From assembly GCF_025195095.1 (NCBI RefSeq), contig NZ_JANAVZ010000003.1:333350-397349 (forward strand): a stretch of DNA of 64,000 nucleotides. The letters run 5' to 3'. Source of the stretch: Paracoccus maritimus (GTDB lineage: Bacteria; Pseudomonadota; Alphaproteobacteria; Rhodobacterales; Rhodobacteraceae). Shown in pieces: positions 39,883-48,104 of the stretch. A program made the position numbers and the translations under genes. Numbering within the stretch: the first letter of the stretch is position 1; each line of letters opens with the position of its first letter. The notes under the pieces were generated by a model. That model was not told the DNA's origin. It did no database searches and saw nothing but the letters and a program-made list of their open reading frames with translations.

Positions 39883-40794
39883 ATGATCCTGTGCGCGGGC
39901 GAATCGCTGATCGACATGGTGCCCGAGAACGGCACTTTCCGGCCGCTGGCAGGCGGCGCGGTCTATAATACCACCGTTGCGCTGGGGCGCCTTGGCGAAC
40001 CCACCGCTTATCTTTGGCCCATCAGTCGTGACGCGTTCGGTGACATGCTGCTGGATCCGCTGACCGAGGCCGGCGTGGATACGACGCTGTGTCCCCGGTC
40101 CAACCGGTTGACGACCTTGGCTGTGGTCACACTCAGCAATGGTGACGCGCGCTATTCGTTTTATGACGAAGGTTCGGCCGGTCGGATGCTGTCGCCCGAA
40201 GACCTGCCCCAGCTGCCCGCCGATATCGAGGCGCTATTCATCGGCGGGATCAGCCTTGTTCCCGACCCTTGCGGCGCCGCGATTGAGGCGCTTGCAGCGC
40301 GGCACCACGAAAACCTGCCGGTGATGATCGACCCCAATATCCGGCCGTTCTTCATTACCGACGCGGACGGTTTTCGGGCCCGGCTGGATCGGCTTTTGCC
40401 GCTGACCGACATCGTCAAACTGTCCGCGGACGATCTGGAATGGCTGTATCCCGATCTTGCCCATGAGGATGCGGCCCGCAAGGTTCTGGATCTGGGGCCA
40501 AGTATGGTGCTGCAAACAGGCGGTGCCGCGGGTGCGCGCGCACATTGGGCAGGCGAAACCGTCGTCGCGCCGGCGATCCGCACCACGGTCGCCGACACGA
40601 TCGGTGCGGGCGACACGTTCAATGCCGGGGTTCTTGCCAGTCTGCGCCGTCAGGGCACGTTGTCGAAGGCCGGATTGGCCGCCATCACGGCCGACCAGAT
40701 CCGCACCGCCCTGACGCTTGGCGCGCAAGCCGCCGCGGTCACCGTATCGCGGCCGGGTGCAAACCCGCCATGGGCGCATGAAATGCCGGTCTAA
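39883..40794 (+). CDS. PfkB-family carbohydrate kinase (fructokinase type)
   Basis: A 303-residue ribokinase-fold kinase that phosphorylates a sugar with ATP. The N-terminal GGAVYNTTVALGRLG and the C-terminal DTIGAGDTFNAGVL with the catalytic Asp are typical; FIGGISLVPDP and KLSADDLEWLYP support a fructokinase-like type. GGAGGGGG stands five bases before the ATG at 39883. An ATG at 39862 overlapping the previous stop is the alternative but has no ribosome site. The gene overlaps the convergent methyltransferase gene by 4 bases. Confidence 0.92.
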   Translation: MILCAGESLIDMVPENGTFRPLAGGAVYNTTVALGRLGEPTAYLWPISRDAFGDMLLDPLTEAGVDTTLCPRSNRLTTLAVVTLSNGDARYSFYDEGSAGRMLSPEDLPQLPADIEALFIGGISLVPDPCGAAIEALAARHHENLPVMIDPNIRPFFITDADGFRARLDRLLPLTDIVKLSADDLEWLYPDLAHEDAARKVLDLGPSMVLQTGGAAGARAHWAGETVVAPAIRTTVADTIGAGDTFNAGVLASLRRQGTLSKAGLAAITADQIRTALTLGAQAAAVTVSRPGANPPWAHEMPV

Positions 40795-41390
40795 TCCGGC
40801 TTTCTGACAATCACATCGACCAGCGCGGCGGGGCCGGAATGTCCCGGCCCTTCGTCCAGGACCGCGTCATACTCCTGCGCGCGGATCACCTGCCAGCCTG
40901 GATAGGCGGCAAGGATCAGGGGAACTGTCCATAGCTGCTCCTCGATCTTCGGCCCGCCCGATGAATTTGCCATCTGCCGAATACTGAAGCCGTGCAGGAA
41001 CACCTGTCCGCCGGATCGAACCGATCTGCCCAACCCGGCCAGAATCCGGGACCTGAAGCCCGGTGCAGCGAATTGGAAGAAACAGCCAAGCGCAGCGTCG
41101 AAGCTGCCGTCGGGCCAATCAAACCCATCCAGCGATTCGGACCGCCAGTCCAGCTTGACGTCGTGGCGGGCAGCCAGATCCAGGGCCTTTGCACGCCCGG
41201 ACTCGGTCGGCTCGATGGCGGTGACATGATATCCCTGCCGGGCCAGCCAAACCGCGTTGCGACCCTCGCCCTCGGCGATGGTCAGGACGCACGCCCCCTG
41301 CCCCAATCCGACCATGTGATCACGGACGAACGCGGCCGGGGATCGCCCATAGTGAAATGCCTTGCCTTCGAACCGCGCATTCCAGTCCAT
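40791..41390 (-). CDS. class I SAM-dependent methyltransferase
   Basis: A 199-residue protein with motif I LTIAEGEGRNAVWLARQGYH, the acidic ribose-binding AIEP, and FDWPDGSFDAALGCFFQF as motif IV. It resembles TehB or thiopurine methyltransferase-like small enzymes. The acceptor is unknown. Start MDWNARFEGKAFHYGRSP, with AGGTGG ahead of the ATG. It lies 68 bases after hflX, same strand, probably last of that transcript. Confidence 0.9.
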   Translation of the reverse strand: MDWNARFEGKAFHYGRSPAAFVRDHMVGLGQGACVLTIAEGEGRNAVWLARQGYHVTAIEPTESGRAKALDLAARHDVKLDWRSESLDGFDWPDGSFDAALGCFFQFAAPGFRSRILAGLGRSVRSGGQVFLHGFSIRQMANSSGGPKIEEQLWTVPLILAAYPGWQVIRAQEYDAVLDEGPGHSGPAALVDVIVRKPD

Positions 41391-41458
41391 TGCACATCCA
41401 CCTGTCCTGGTTTTCCGTTTTTGCGAGGACCCGCAACCGGCCCGTCACAGACTGGCAG

Positions 41459-42790
41459 CTATTCCTCGGGGCTGTCCAGCGCCTCGAAGCCGGCCCGCTG
41501 GCGCGCGGTCCAGCGCAAATGCAGAACCAGCCCATCCTCGACGGCTTCTTCGCGTTCAACCACGCCAGCCTCGTGCAGCCATGCGCGCCTGCGACCGTCG
41601 CTGAAGGCAAGCCGCACCGTCGCTTCGGTGCGCGGCTCGTCCAACGCGCGAGACAGATGCGTGTCGATCGCAACGATCAGATCGTCCAGCCCTTCGCCGG
41701 TCAATGCGCTGACCGATTGCACACCTTCGGTCCGCGAATCGGTGCGGCGCAGCGCGGCGCGCGTGTCGTCTGACAGCGCGTCGATCTTGTTCCACACCTC
41801 GATCAGTTCGACATCCTCATCAACCCCAAGGCTTTCCAGAATTTCGGCCACATCTTCGGCCTGCTCCTCGGTCTCTGGGTGGCTGATGTCGCGCACATGC
41901 AGGATCAGATCGGCTTCCAGAACCTCTTCCAGCGTGGCACGAAACGCCGCGACCAGTTCGGGCGGCAGATCGCTGATAAAGCCGACGGTATCGGACAGGA
42001 TGATCTTGCGCCCTGACGCACCGCCACCGGCATCCGGCAGACGAATCGCCCGCATCGTCGGATCAAGCGTCGCAAACAGCATGTCCTTGGCCATCACCTC
42101 GGCCCCGGTCATGCGGTTGAACAGCGTCGATTTCCCGGCGTTCGTATAACCGACCAAAGCGACGATCGGATAGGGCACCTTGGCCCGCGCGGCGCGATGC
42201 AGCGTGCGGGTCTTGACTACGCGCTCCAGTTGACGGCGCAGGCGCGTCATTTGTTCGTCGATCGCGCGGCGGTCGGCCTCGATCTGCGTCTCGCCCGGAC
42301 CGCCGACAAACCCCAGTCCGCCGCGCTGCCGTTCAAGGTGGGTCCAGGCGCGCACAAGACGCGTGCGCTGATAGGACAGCGCCGCCATTTCGACCTGCAG
42401 CACGCCTTCACGCGTTCGCGCACGGTCGGCGAAGATCTCGAGGATCAATCCGGTCCGGTCCAGCAGCTTGACGTCCCAGTCCTTTTCCAGATTGCGCTGC
42501 TGAACGGGCGTCACGGGTCCGTCGACCAGCACAAGTTCGGCCTCGACCGATGCCAGCCTGTCACTGATTTCGGCAAGCTTGCCCTTGCCGAACAGAGTAC
42601 CGGGATTGGGTTCGCGCAGCCTTGCGACTTCTTCGCCCACGATCTCGATACCCGGCAGCGCATGGGCCAGCGCCACGGCTTCGGCAAGCGCGTGTTCGGG
42701 ATCGCGTCGCTGGGTGCGCGCGTGCCCAAGATCGGGATGGATCACATAGGCGCGGGTCGGCCTTGCCTCGGTCGAGGTGGGTTCGGCCAA
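41459..42790 (-). CDS. hflX: GTPase HflX
   Basis: Ribosome-associated GTPase that splits stalled 70S ribosomes, notably after heat stress. The N-terminal HflX domain has NPGTLFGKGKLAEI and GPVTPVQQRNLEK; GGLGFVGGPGETQIEADRR is the family signature; the GTPase domain has G1 VGYTNAGKSTLFN, G2/G3 TLDPT and DTVGFISDLP, and G4 NKID. Length 443. It directly follows hfq without any gap, the classic hfq-hflX order. Confidence 0.97.
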   Translation of the reverse strand: MAEPTSTEARPTRAYVIHPDLGHARTQRRDPEHALAEAVALAHALPGIEIVGEEVARLREPNPGTLFGKGKLAEISDRLASVEAELVLVDGPVTPVQQRNLEKDWDVKLLDRTGLILEIFADRARTREGVLQVEMAALSYQRTRLVRAWTHLERQRGGLGFVGGPGETQIEADRRAIDEQMTRLRRQLERVVKTRTLHRAARAKVPYPIVALVGYTNAGKSTLFNRMTGAEVMAKDMLFATLDPTMRAIRLPDAGGGASGRKIILSDTVGFISDLPPELVAAFRATLEEVLEADLILHVRDISHPETEEQAEDVAEILESLGVDEDVELIEVWNKIDALSDDTRAALRRTDSRTEGVQSVSALTGEGLDDLIVAIDTHLSRALDEPRTEATVRLAFSDGRRRAWLHEAGVVEREEAVEDGLVLHLRWTARQRAGFEALDSPEE

Positions 42791-43024
42791 TCAGTCCTCG
42801 CCTTCGTAAAGCGAAATGGGCTGGCCGGGCATAATCGTGCTGATCGCGTGCTTGTAGACCAGCTGCGATTGGCCGTCGCGGCGCAACAGCACGCAGAAAT
42901 TGTCGAACCAGGTGATGACACCCTGCAACTTGACGCCATTTATCAGAAAGATCGTCACCGGAACCTTGGCCTTGCGGACATGGTTCAGGAACGCGTCCTG
43001 CAGGTTCTGCTTGTCACCAGCCAT
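42791..43024 (-). CDS. hfq: RNA chaperone Hfq
   Basis: Hexameric Sm-like protein that pairs small RNAs with mRNAs. Sm1 ([20 protein letters not shown]) and Sm2 (YKHAIST) are intact; the distal and proximal RNA faces should be functional. 77 residues, with the very short C-terminus usual in alphaproteobacteria. hflX starts on the next base. The 134 bases upstream, before trkH, are AT-richer than the surroundings and may hold an own promoter. Confidence 0.98.
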   Translation of the reverse strand: MAGDKQNLQDAFLNHVRKAKVPVTIFLINGVKLQGVITWFDNFCVLLRRDGQSQLVYKHAISTIMPGQPISLYEGED

Positions 43025-43158
43025 TTGTATATTCCCGTTTTTGTGCGGCCTGATCTTTCAGACATCTATGCGACACATCGGGGTCATGCAAGACGATGCG
43101 AACACTAGCAAAAGTCAATCTGCACGATCCGGTTCGGGCGGTCCGCCACGCCGACCGG

Positions 43159-44787
43159 TCAGCGGCGCCAGAACTCTGGCGAAAACAGGGCCAGGATCGC
43201 CAACGTCTCTAGTCGGCCGACGACCATCGCGCCGGCCAGAATGATCTTCGTCAGGGACGGCAGACCCGACCAGCCTTCCCAAGGTGCCGACGCAATACCG
43301 GCTGATCCGTCAAAGGCCGGGGTCAACGGAATCGCGCCGGCCAACGGGCCGGTATTGGTCAGCGCAGCGATGGAAAGAATCGTCGCGGTTTCGAACTCGA
43401 TCTGCTGGATGGATACCAGCGCGACCGTGACGGCGATGGAACTGGCGAACAGCATGAAGAAGATGAACGCCAGATAGGCGCCCTCGCGTCGCAACCGCCG
43501 AGCCACCCGTCCGCCGCCGGCGACCGAGCTGGGATGGATGATCCGCTCCATCTCGCGCTCGCCATGACGGGCCAGCGCATAGACCCGCAGCAACTTGACG
43601 CCACCCGCCGTCGTCGCCACACCGCCCCCCATCATGGCCAGCCCGGCAAGGATCAGACCCGGCGATGTCAGCCCCGACCATGCCCGCGCGCCCTGCCAGT
43701 CAACCGAATTCCAGCCCGTCGTGGTCAGATAGCTTAGCGCGTTGAATAACCCGCCCCAGAAGGCGGAAAGCGCGTTGCGCAGGTCAGCGGGCATCAGCGG
43801 CGCGGAAATCGCGGCATTGCCGGTGTCGATCGCGCCCAGAAAATGCCGCAGAAACAGGAGCAGTGTCACCAAAGCGACCAGCCCGGCCGCCATTTTCAGT
43901 TCGGGATCATCCGCCAGCCGTCTGGTCGCGCGCAACTCGCTGCCGCCAGGCCAGAAACGACGCGACAGCGCGGGGATCAGGAAGATGAAAACGACGACCT
44001 CCCCGGCGATACCCGAGCTTTCACCCGCAGGACCGATGACGGGCGAGATACCGCTGGTCGCCAACGTGCCCATCGCCCGACACAGCGCCACAAGGGAGCC
44101 ATCCCCCAACAAAAGCAGCAGCAGCCACATCAGCAGGGTCAGACCGCCATAGACAGGAAGCACGGTCTGCGCGCTGCGCCACAGGCGATAGGCCGGATCA
44201 TTCAAAGCGGTGCGAAACTCGGGCGACGACAGATGCGACTGCGTATCGCGCGGATCCGCGGATTCCGGCAGGCTTTCAAAATGTTCGCTGCGACCGTAGG
44301 GCGAGGACATGATCTCGAAGCCCCCGACGCGCAACGGCGCAAGGACGGCGACAGCCGCGACCAGCATGAAGAATCCGCCCATCCAGCCTACCATCGCCCG
44401 CCACAGATGCAGCGGCAACGGCAGCAGATCGGCCGAATACAGCGACGCGCCAGTCGTCGTCAGCGACGACACCATCTCCCACCACGCATTGAAGAAACCT
44501 GTGTCGGGAAGGCTCTCGGCGAAGGGAACTGCGAGGATCAGGGGCAGCACCACCATCGACGCCAGCATGCTGAGCAGCGTGTTGCGGGCGCGCGCGGGCT
44601 GCGGATTGGCGATGGTCGCAAGCCCGATCAGCCCCGACAGGATCAAAGCCAGAAGCGCCGAGTAGAAGAAATTCCGCGCGATCGCGTCCTCGTTCACAAC
44701 CGACGCATAGGCGGCCGGCACAAGCATCGCCATGGCCGAAACGACGGTCAGCTGGATCAGCAGCGGTTGGCGCAGCAGCGGCGACAC
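43159..44787 (-). CDS. trkH: TrkH-family potassium uptake membrane protein
   Basis: A 542-residue channel-like subunit for K+ uptake. The pore loops recur four times; selectivity-filter segments such as SSLTTTGASLY, GTLATSGISP, SYLTTTGWNS and AALTNTGPLAG are visible. About ten to twelve membrane helices. It lies 9 bases after trkA, its gating partner. The start gives MSPLLRQPLLIQLTVV. Filter glycines are present in all four repeats, so it should conduct. Confidence 0.95.
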   Translation of the reverse strand: MSPLLRQPLLIQLTVVSAMAMLVPAAYASVVNEDAIARNFFYSALLALILSGLIGLATIANPQPARARNTLLSMLASMVVLPLILAVPFAESLPDTGFFNAWWEMVSSLTTTGASLYSADLLPLPLHLWRAMVGWMGGFFMLVAAVAVLAPLRVGGFEIMSSPYGRSEHFESLPESADPRDTQSHLSSPEFRTALNDPAYRLWRSAQTVLPVYGGLTLLMWLLLLLLGDGSLVALCRAMGTLATSGISPVIGPAGESSGIAGEVVVFIFLIPALSRRFWPGGSELRATRRLADDPELKMAAGLVALVTLLLFLRHFLGAIDTGNAAISAPLMPADLRNALSAFWGGLFNALSYLTTTGWNSVDWQGARAWSGLTSPGLILAGLAMMGGGVATTAGGVKLLRVYALARHGEREMERIIHPSSVAGGGRVARRLRREGAYLAFIFFMLFASSIAVTVALVSIQQIEFETATILSIAALTNTGPLAGAIPLTPAFDGSAGIASAPWEGWSGLPSLTKIILAGAMVVGRLETLAILALFSPEFWRR

Positions 44788-44796
44788 CGGCCCGGC

Positions 44797-46173
44797 TCAG
44801 AAAAAATCGATCGAGACCTGCAGAAGGCGCTCGACCTCCGGCACGTCTGCGGTCAGCGCAAAGATCAGAACGATGTCGCCCTCTTCGATACGTGTGTCCG
44901 ATGACGGCTTCACGATCCGGTCGCCCTTCTGCACCGCACCGATCAGCACGCCTTCGGGAAATTCGATGTCGCGGATGGCGCGTCCCGACATCGGTGATGT
45001 CGACAGAACCTGCGCCTCCATGACCTCGGCCTCGGCATCGCCGATGGAATAGATGTCGCGCACGCGGCCGTGACGGATATGGCGCAGAATGGTCGATACC
45101 GTCGTGGCACGGGGGTTGATATAGGCGTCGATGTCCAGCGCCCCCATCAGGGGAACCAGCGTCGGATCGTTGATCAACGAAATGACCATCCTTGCCCCGG
45201 CCTGCTTGGCGCGCACGGCGGCAAGAATATTGGTCTTGTCGTCATCGGTGACAGCCAGCACGGCATCGGCCGTCGGCACCGCTGCCTCTTCCAGCAGTTC
45301 GGCCGACAGCCCGTCCCCGTTCAGCACGATGGTTCGTTCCAGCCGGTCGGCTGCATATTCCGCACGGGCGCGGCCATGTTCGATCAGTTTCGCGCGGATC
45401 CGGTCGGGACGCGCCTCAAGCGCGCGGGCAACGGCAAGCCCGACATTCCCGGCCCCGATGATGACGACCCGTTCCTGCTTTTGCGGCGGCTTGCCAAAGA
45501 TTTCCAGCGTCCGGTTCACGTCCTCGATATGGGTGAAGATATAGACCTGATCGCCCGCGAACAGCTGGTCGCCCGCCTCGGGCGCGAACAGCCGCCGGTC
45601 GCGGCGAACACCGGCGACGATAGCGCGCAGGCTTGAAAATATCTCGTTCAACTGCCGCAACGGGGTGTTCAGGGCCGGGCAATCCGGTTCAAGCACGATC
45701 CCCAGCAGCTGGATCTTGCCGCCAAGAAACGTCTCGACGTCAAAGGTCGAGGGCGCGGACAGGCGCTGCAACGCGGCCTTGGCGACCTCGCGCTCGGGGC
45801 TGATCACCACGTCGATGGGCAAGTGGTCGGTGCGGTAAAGATCAGAATAGATCGCATCCAGATAGGCACTGCTGCGCAGCCGGGCGATCTTTCGCGGCAC
45901 CTGGAACACCGAATGCGCCACCTGGCAGGTGACCATGTTCACCTCGTCCGAATGGGTGGCGGCGATGATCAGGTCGGCATCGCGCGCGCCCGCCTGATCC
46001 AGAATGTCGGGATGACTTGCGAACCCGGTGACTCCCTGCACGTCCAGCGCGTCGGTGGCCCGTCGGATCAGTTCGCTGTTGTTGTCGATCACGGTGACGT
46101 CGTTGCGTTCGCCCGACAGATGCCGCGCGATCTGCCAGCCGACCTGCCCTGCTCCGCAGATGATGATCTTCAT
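44797..46173 (-). CDS. trkA: Trk potassium uptake regulator TrkA
   Basis: Cytoplasmic NAD(H)/nucleotide-binding regulator that gates TrkH. It has two tandem RCK units: Rossmann motif IIICGAGQVGWQIARHL with the acidic VIDNN at the start, and VVIIGAGNVGLAVARALE near residue 233, each followed by a TrkA-C domain (the second with GVLIGAVQKGDRIVKPSS). 458 residues. The start at 46173 has GAGGACTGGG upstream. It lies after a 539-base gap behind ntrX, so a promoter for trkA-trkH is expected there. Confidence 0.97.
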   Translation of the reverse strand: MKIIICGAGQVGWQIARHLSGERNDVTVIDNNSELIRRATDALDVQGVTGFASHPDILDQAGARDADLIIAATHSDEVNMVTCQVAHSVFQVPRKIARLRSSAYLDAIYSDLYRTDHLPIDVVISPEREVAKAALQRLSAPSTFDVETFLGGKIQLLGIVLEPDCPALNTPLRQLNEIFSSLRAIVAGVRRDRRLFAPEAGDQLFAGDQVYIFTHIEDVNRTLEIFGKPPQKQERVVIIGAGNVGLAVARALEARPDRIRAKLIEHGRARAEYAADRLERTIVLNGDGLSAELLEEAAVPTADAVLAVTDDDKTNILAAVRAKQAGARMVISLINDPTLVPLMGALDIDAYINPRATTVSTILRHIRHGRVRDIYSIGDAEAEVMEAQVLSTSPMSGRAIRDIEFPEGVLIGAVQKGDRIVKPSSDTRIEEGDIVLIFALTADVPEVERLLQVSIDFF

Positions 46174-46348
46174 CCCAGTCCTCGTCCCGACGCGGCGCAC
46201 CGCCCTGTGCTTTGCCTATGACGCTTGCCCAGAACGCGCAACACCTTCGCCCGTTCCTGAAGTGCGAGACGCCCAACCCAGGCGCCACGAAACTGCAACG
46301 TCTTACGCTGATGCTTGCAACATGGAGGCCGACGCATTAATAATTAAC

Positions 46349-46365
46349 GTAAGGTAAACCTTACC
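46349..46365. promoter_or_regulatory. palindrome in the presumed trkA promoter
   Basis: GTAAGGTAAACCTTACC holds two interlaced dyads (GTAAGG/CCTTAC and GGTAA/TTACC). It lies next to the only AT-rich block (TTAATAATTAA) of the gap, about 175 bases before trkA. It could be an operator; the regulator is unknown. Confidence 0.4.
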
Positions 46366-46624
46366 AAGGCGGCAATCAGTGAGGCGGTTTGCGGAATGCT
46401 GATTTCCTGCCCCTTCGTTCGGCGGCGCGGCTGCGCAAATGCCCTGGCCATGTATCGCTCAGGCGATGCGGAAGTCGCCGTCACAGCAACCAGGCCAGAT
46501 GACAAGAACGGAGATGGAGAATGCGTGCACCGTCCGCCCGCGGTTTCGTCTGCTCGCGCGGCGTGACATTTGCAGCATGAAGTTTGTTCCCCCGAACGCC
46601 GTCGCCAGTCACCCTGACCTGGTC

Positions 46625-46676
46625 GTGGTCGGCGATGCTGATTGGCAGTGCATCGCCGACCACCTTTTCGTTGTCT
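46625..46676 (+). terminator. plus-strand intrinsic terminator without an assigned gene
   Basis: GTGGTCGGCGATGC, an 11-base loop, then its perfect complement (14 bp), followed by CTTTTCGTTGTCT on the plus strand. On the minus strand there is no T run, so it does not serve ntrX well. It points at an unannotated plus-strand transcript ending here. Confidence 0.7.
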
Positions 46677-46712
46677 AGTTGGCATCCGATGGCTGCGCGA
46701 CGTCGCCGCATG

Positions 46713-48104
46713 TCACTTTCCGGCAATCAGTTCCTCTTCGCCGCGCATCCCGCCCACGACTCCAAGCGATTTCAGCTTGCGGTGCAGTGCGCTGCGTTCC
46801 ATTCCGACGAACTGGGCGGTTCGGCTGATATTGCCGCCGAAGCGATTGATCTGAGCCAGCAGGTATTCACGCTCGAACATCTCGCGCGCCTCGCGTAGCG
46901 CCATCGCGGTGATCTGGGGTCCAAGGCTCAGTGCGTCGCTGTTGTCGGGCGTTGCACCCTGCGGTTCAAGCTCGGCCGGCTGGATCGGCCCGCTTTCCTC
47001 GGCCAGGATCAGCACGCGTTCGATCACGTTGCGCAACTGCCGGATATTGCCCGGCCAGCGCATCGATTGCAGCGCCGCGACCGTATCCTCGGGCAAGTCG
47101 CGCGCCGGAAGACCCTGCATCCTGTTGAAATGTTCGATGAAATGCCGCGCCAGCAGCGCGATGTCGTCGCGCCGGTCGGCCAGCGACGGCACGGCGACGG
47201 GCACCACGTTCAGCCGGTCGTACAGTTCCTGCCGAAAGCGTCCGGCTGCGATTTCAGCCATCAGGTCGCGATTGGTCGAAGAAATCACCCGAAGATCCAC
47301 GCGCACCTTGTCCGAACCGCCCGCCCGTGAGAACTGCTGTTCCGTCAGGACGCGAAGGATCTTCGGCTGGGTGCCAAGCGGCATGTCGCCGACCTCGTCG
47401 AAATAGATGACGCCGCCATGCGCCTGTTCCAGCAGTCCGGGCTCGATGCCACGCTCTGGCGTCTCGCGGCCGAACAGCACCTCTTCCATTCGCTCGGGCT
47501 CGATGCTGGCGCAGGGCACGGTGACAAAGGCAGCGTTGGCCCGCGGGCTGTGAGCATGGACATAGCGCGCGGCCAGTTCCTTGCCGGCGCCGGGTTCGCC
47601 GGTCAGCATAACCCGTCCGTTCGACTTGGCGACCTTGTCCAGATTGTCGCGCAGCCGCTTGAAGGCAGCAGACTGTCCCAGCATCTCGGCCAGGCGTTCG
47701 CCGCCGCGGCGCAGGGTGCTGTTCTCGCGACGCAGGCGGCTGGTTTCCATCGCCCGGTTCACCACGACCATCAGCTGGTCGATATTGAACGGCTTCTCGA
47801 TAAAGTCGTACGCGCCCTGCTTGATCGCAGCGACCGCGATCTCGATGTTTCCGTGTCCCGAGATGATGATGACCGGCACGTCGGGATTGTTTCGCTTGAC
47901 TTGCTTGAGGATGTCGATCCCATCCATCCGGCTGTCCTTCAGCCAGATGTCCAGCACCATCAGCGCCGGTTCGGCGCTGTTCAGCGCGTCGACCGCCTCG
48001 TCCGAATTCGCGGCCAGTCGCGTCTCGAAACCCTCGTCCTTCAGAATATCGGCGATCAGTTCGCGGATATCCCGTTCGTCGTCGACGATCAGAATGTCAC
48101 TCAT
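46713..48104 (-). CDS. ntrX: response regulator NtrX
   Basis: Partner of the sensor NtrY, involved in nitrogen and redox control. Receiver domain (1-120) with the phospho-Asp in VLDIWLKDSR and Lys in FIEKPF; AAA+ domain with Walker A GEPGAGKE and Walker B VIYFDEVGDMP; Fis-type HTH at the C-terminus (ISRTAQFVGMERSALHRKL). The sigma-54 contact loop GAFTGA is absent: the place reads LFGRETPERGIEPGLLEQ. So this protein should act at sigma-70 type promoters or otherwise. The start overlaps the ntrY stop. Confidence 0.95.
   Translation of the reverse strand: MSDILIVDDERDIRELIADILKDEGFETRLAANSDEAVDALNSAEPALMVLDIWLKDSRMDGIDILKQVKRNNPDVPVIIISGHGNIEIAVAAIKQGAYDFIEKPFNIDQLMVVVNRAMETSRLRRENSTLRRGGERLAEMLGQSAAFKRLRDNLDKVAKSNGRVMLTGEPGAGKELAARYVHAHSPRANAAFVTVPCASIEPERMEEVLFGRETPERGIEPGLLEQAHGGVIYFDEVGDMPLGTQPKILRVLTEQQFSRAGGSDKVRVDLRVISSTNRDLMAEIAAGRFRQELYDRLNVVPVAVPSLADRRDDIALLARHFIEHFNRMQGLPARDLPEDTVAALQSMRWPGNIRQLRNVIERVLILAEESGPIQPAELEPQGATPDNSDALSLGPQITAMALREAREMFEREYLLAQINRFGGNISRTAQFVGMERSALHRKLKSLGVVGGMRGEEELIAGK

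Larger units (their letters stand above)
46174..46712. other. 539-bp gap between trkA and ntrX without a convincing protein gene
   Basis: Contains an AT-rich palindromic stretch near 46340-46365 (promoter candidate for trkA) and a strong plus-strand terminator at 46625-46676. Short frames exist on both strands (for example 46439-46678 plus and 46481-46726 minus) but lack ribosome sites and family character, so I do not call them. The terminator makes a small RNA on the plus strand possible. Confidence 0.55.

Noticed and set aside
46439..46678. 79-codon plus-strand frame in the trkA-ntrX gap
   Set aside because: No ribosome site or protein character; it runs through the terminator hairpin, so a noncoding transcript is the better explanation if anything is made.
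46481..46726. 81-codon minus-strand frame overlapping the ntrX end
   Set aside because: No ribosome site, overlaps the ntrX stop region and the hairpin; composition is that of noncoding DNA.
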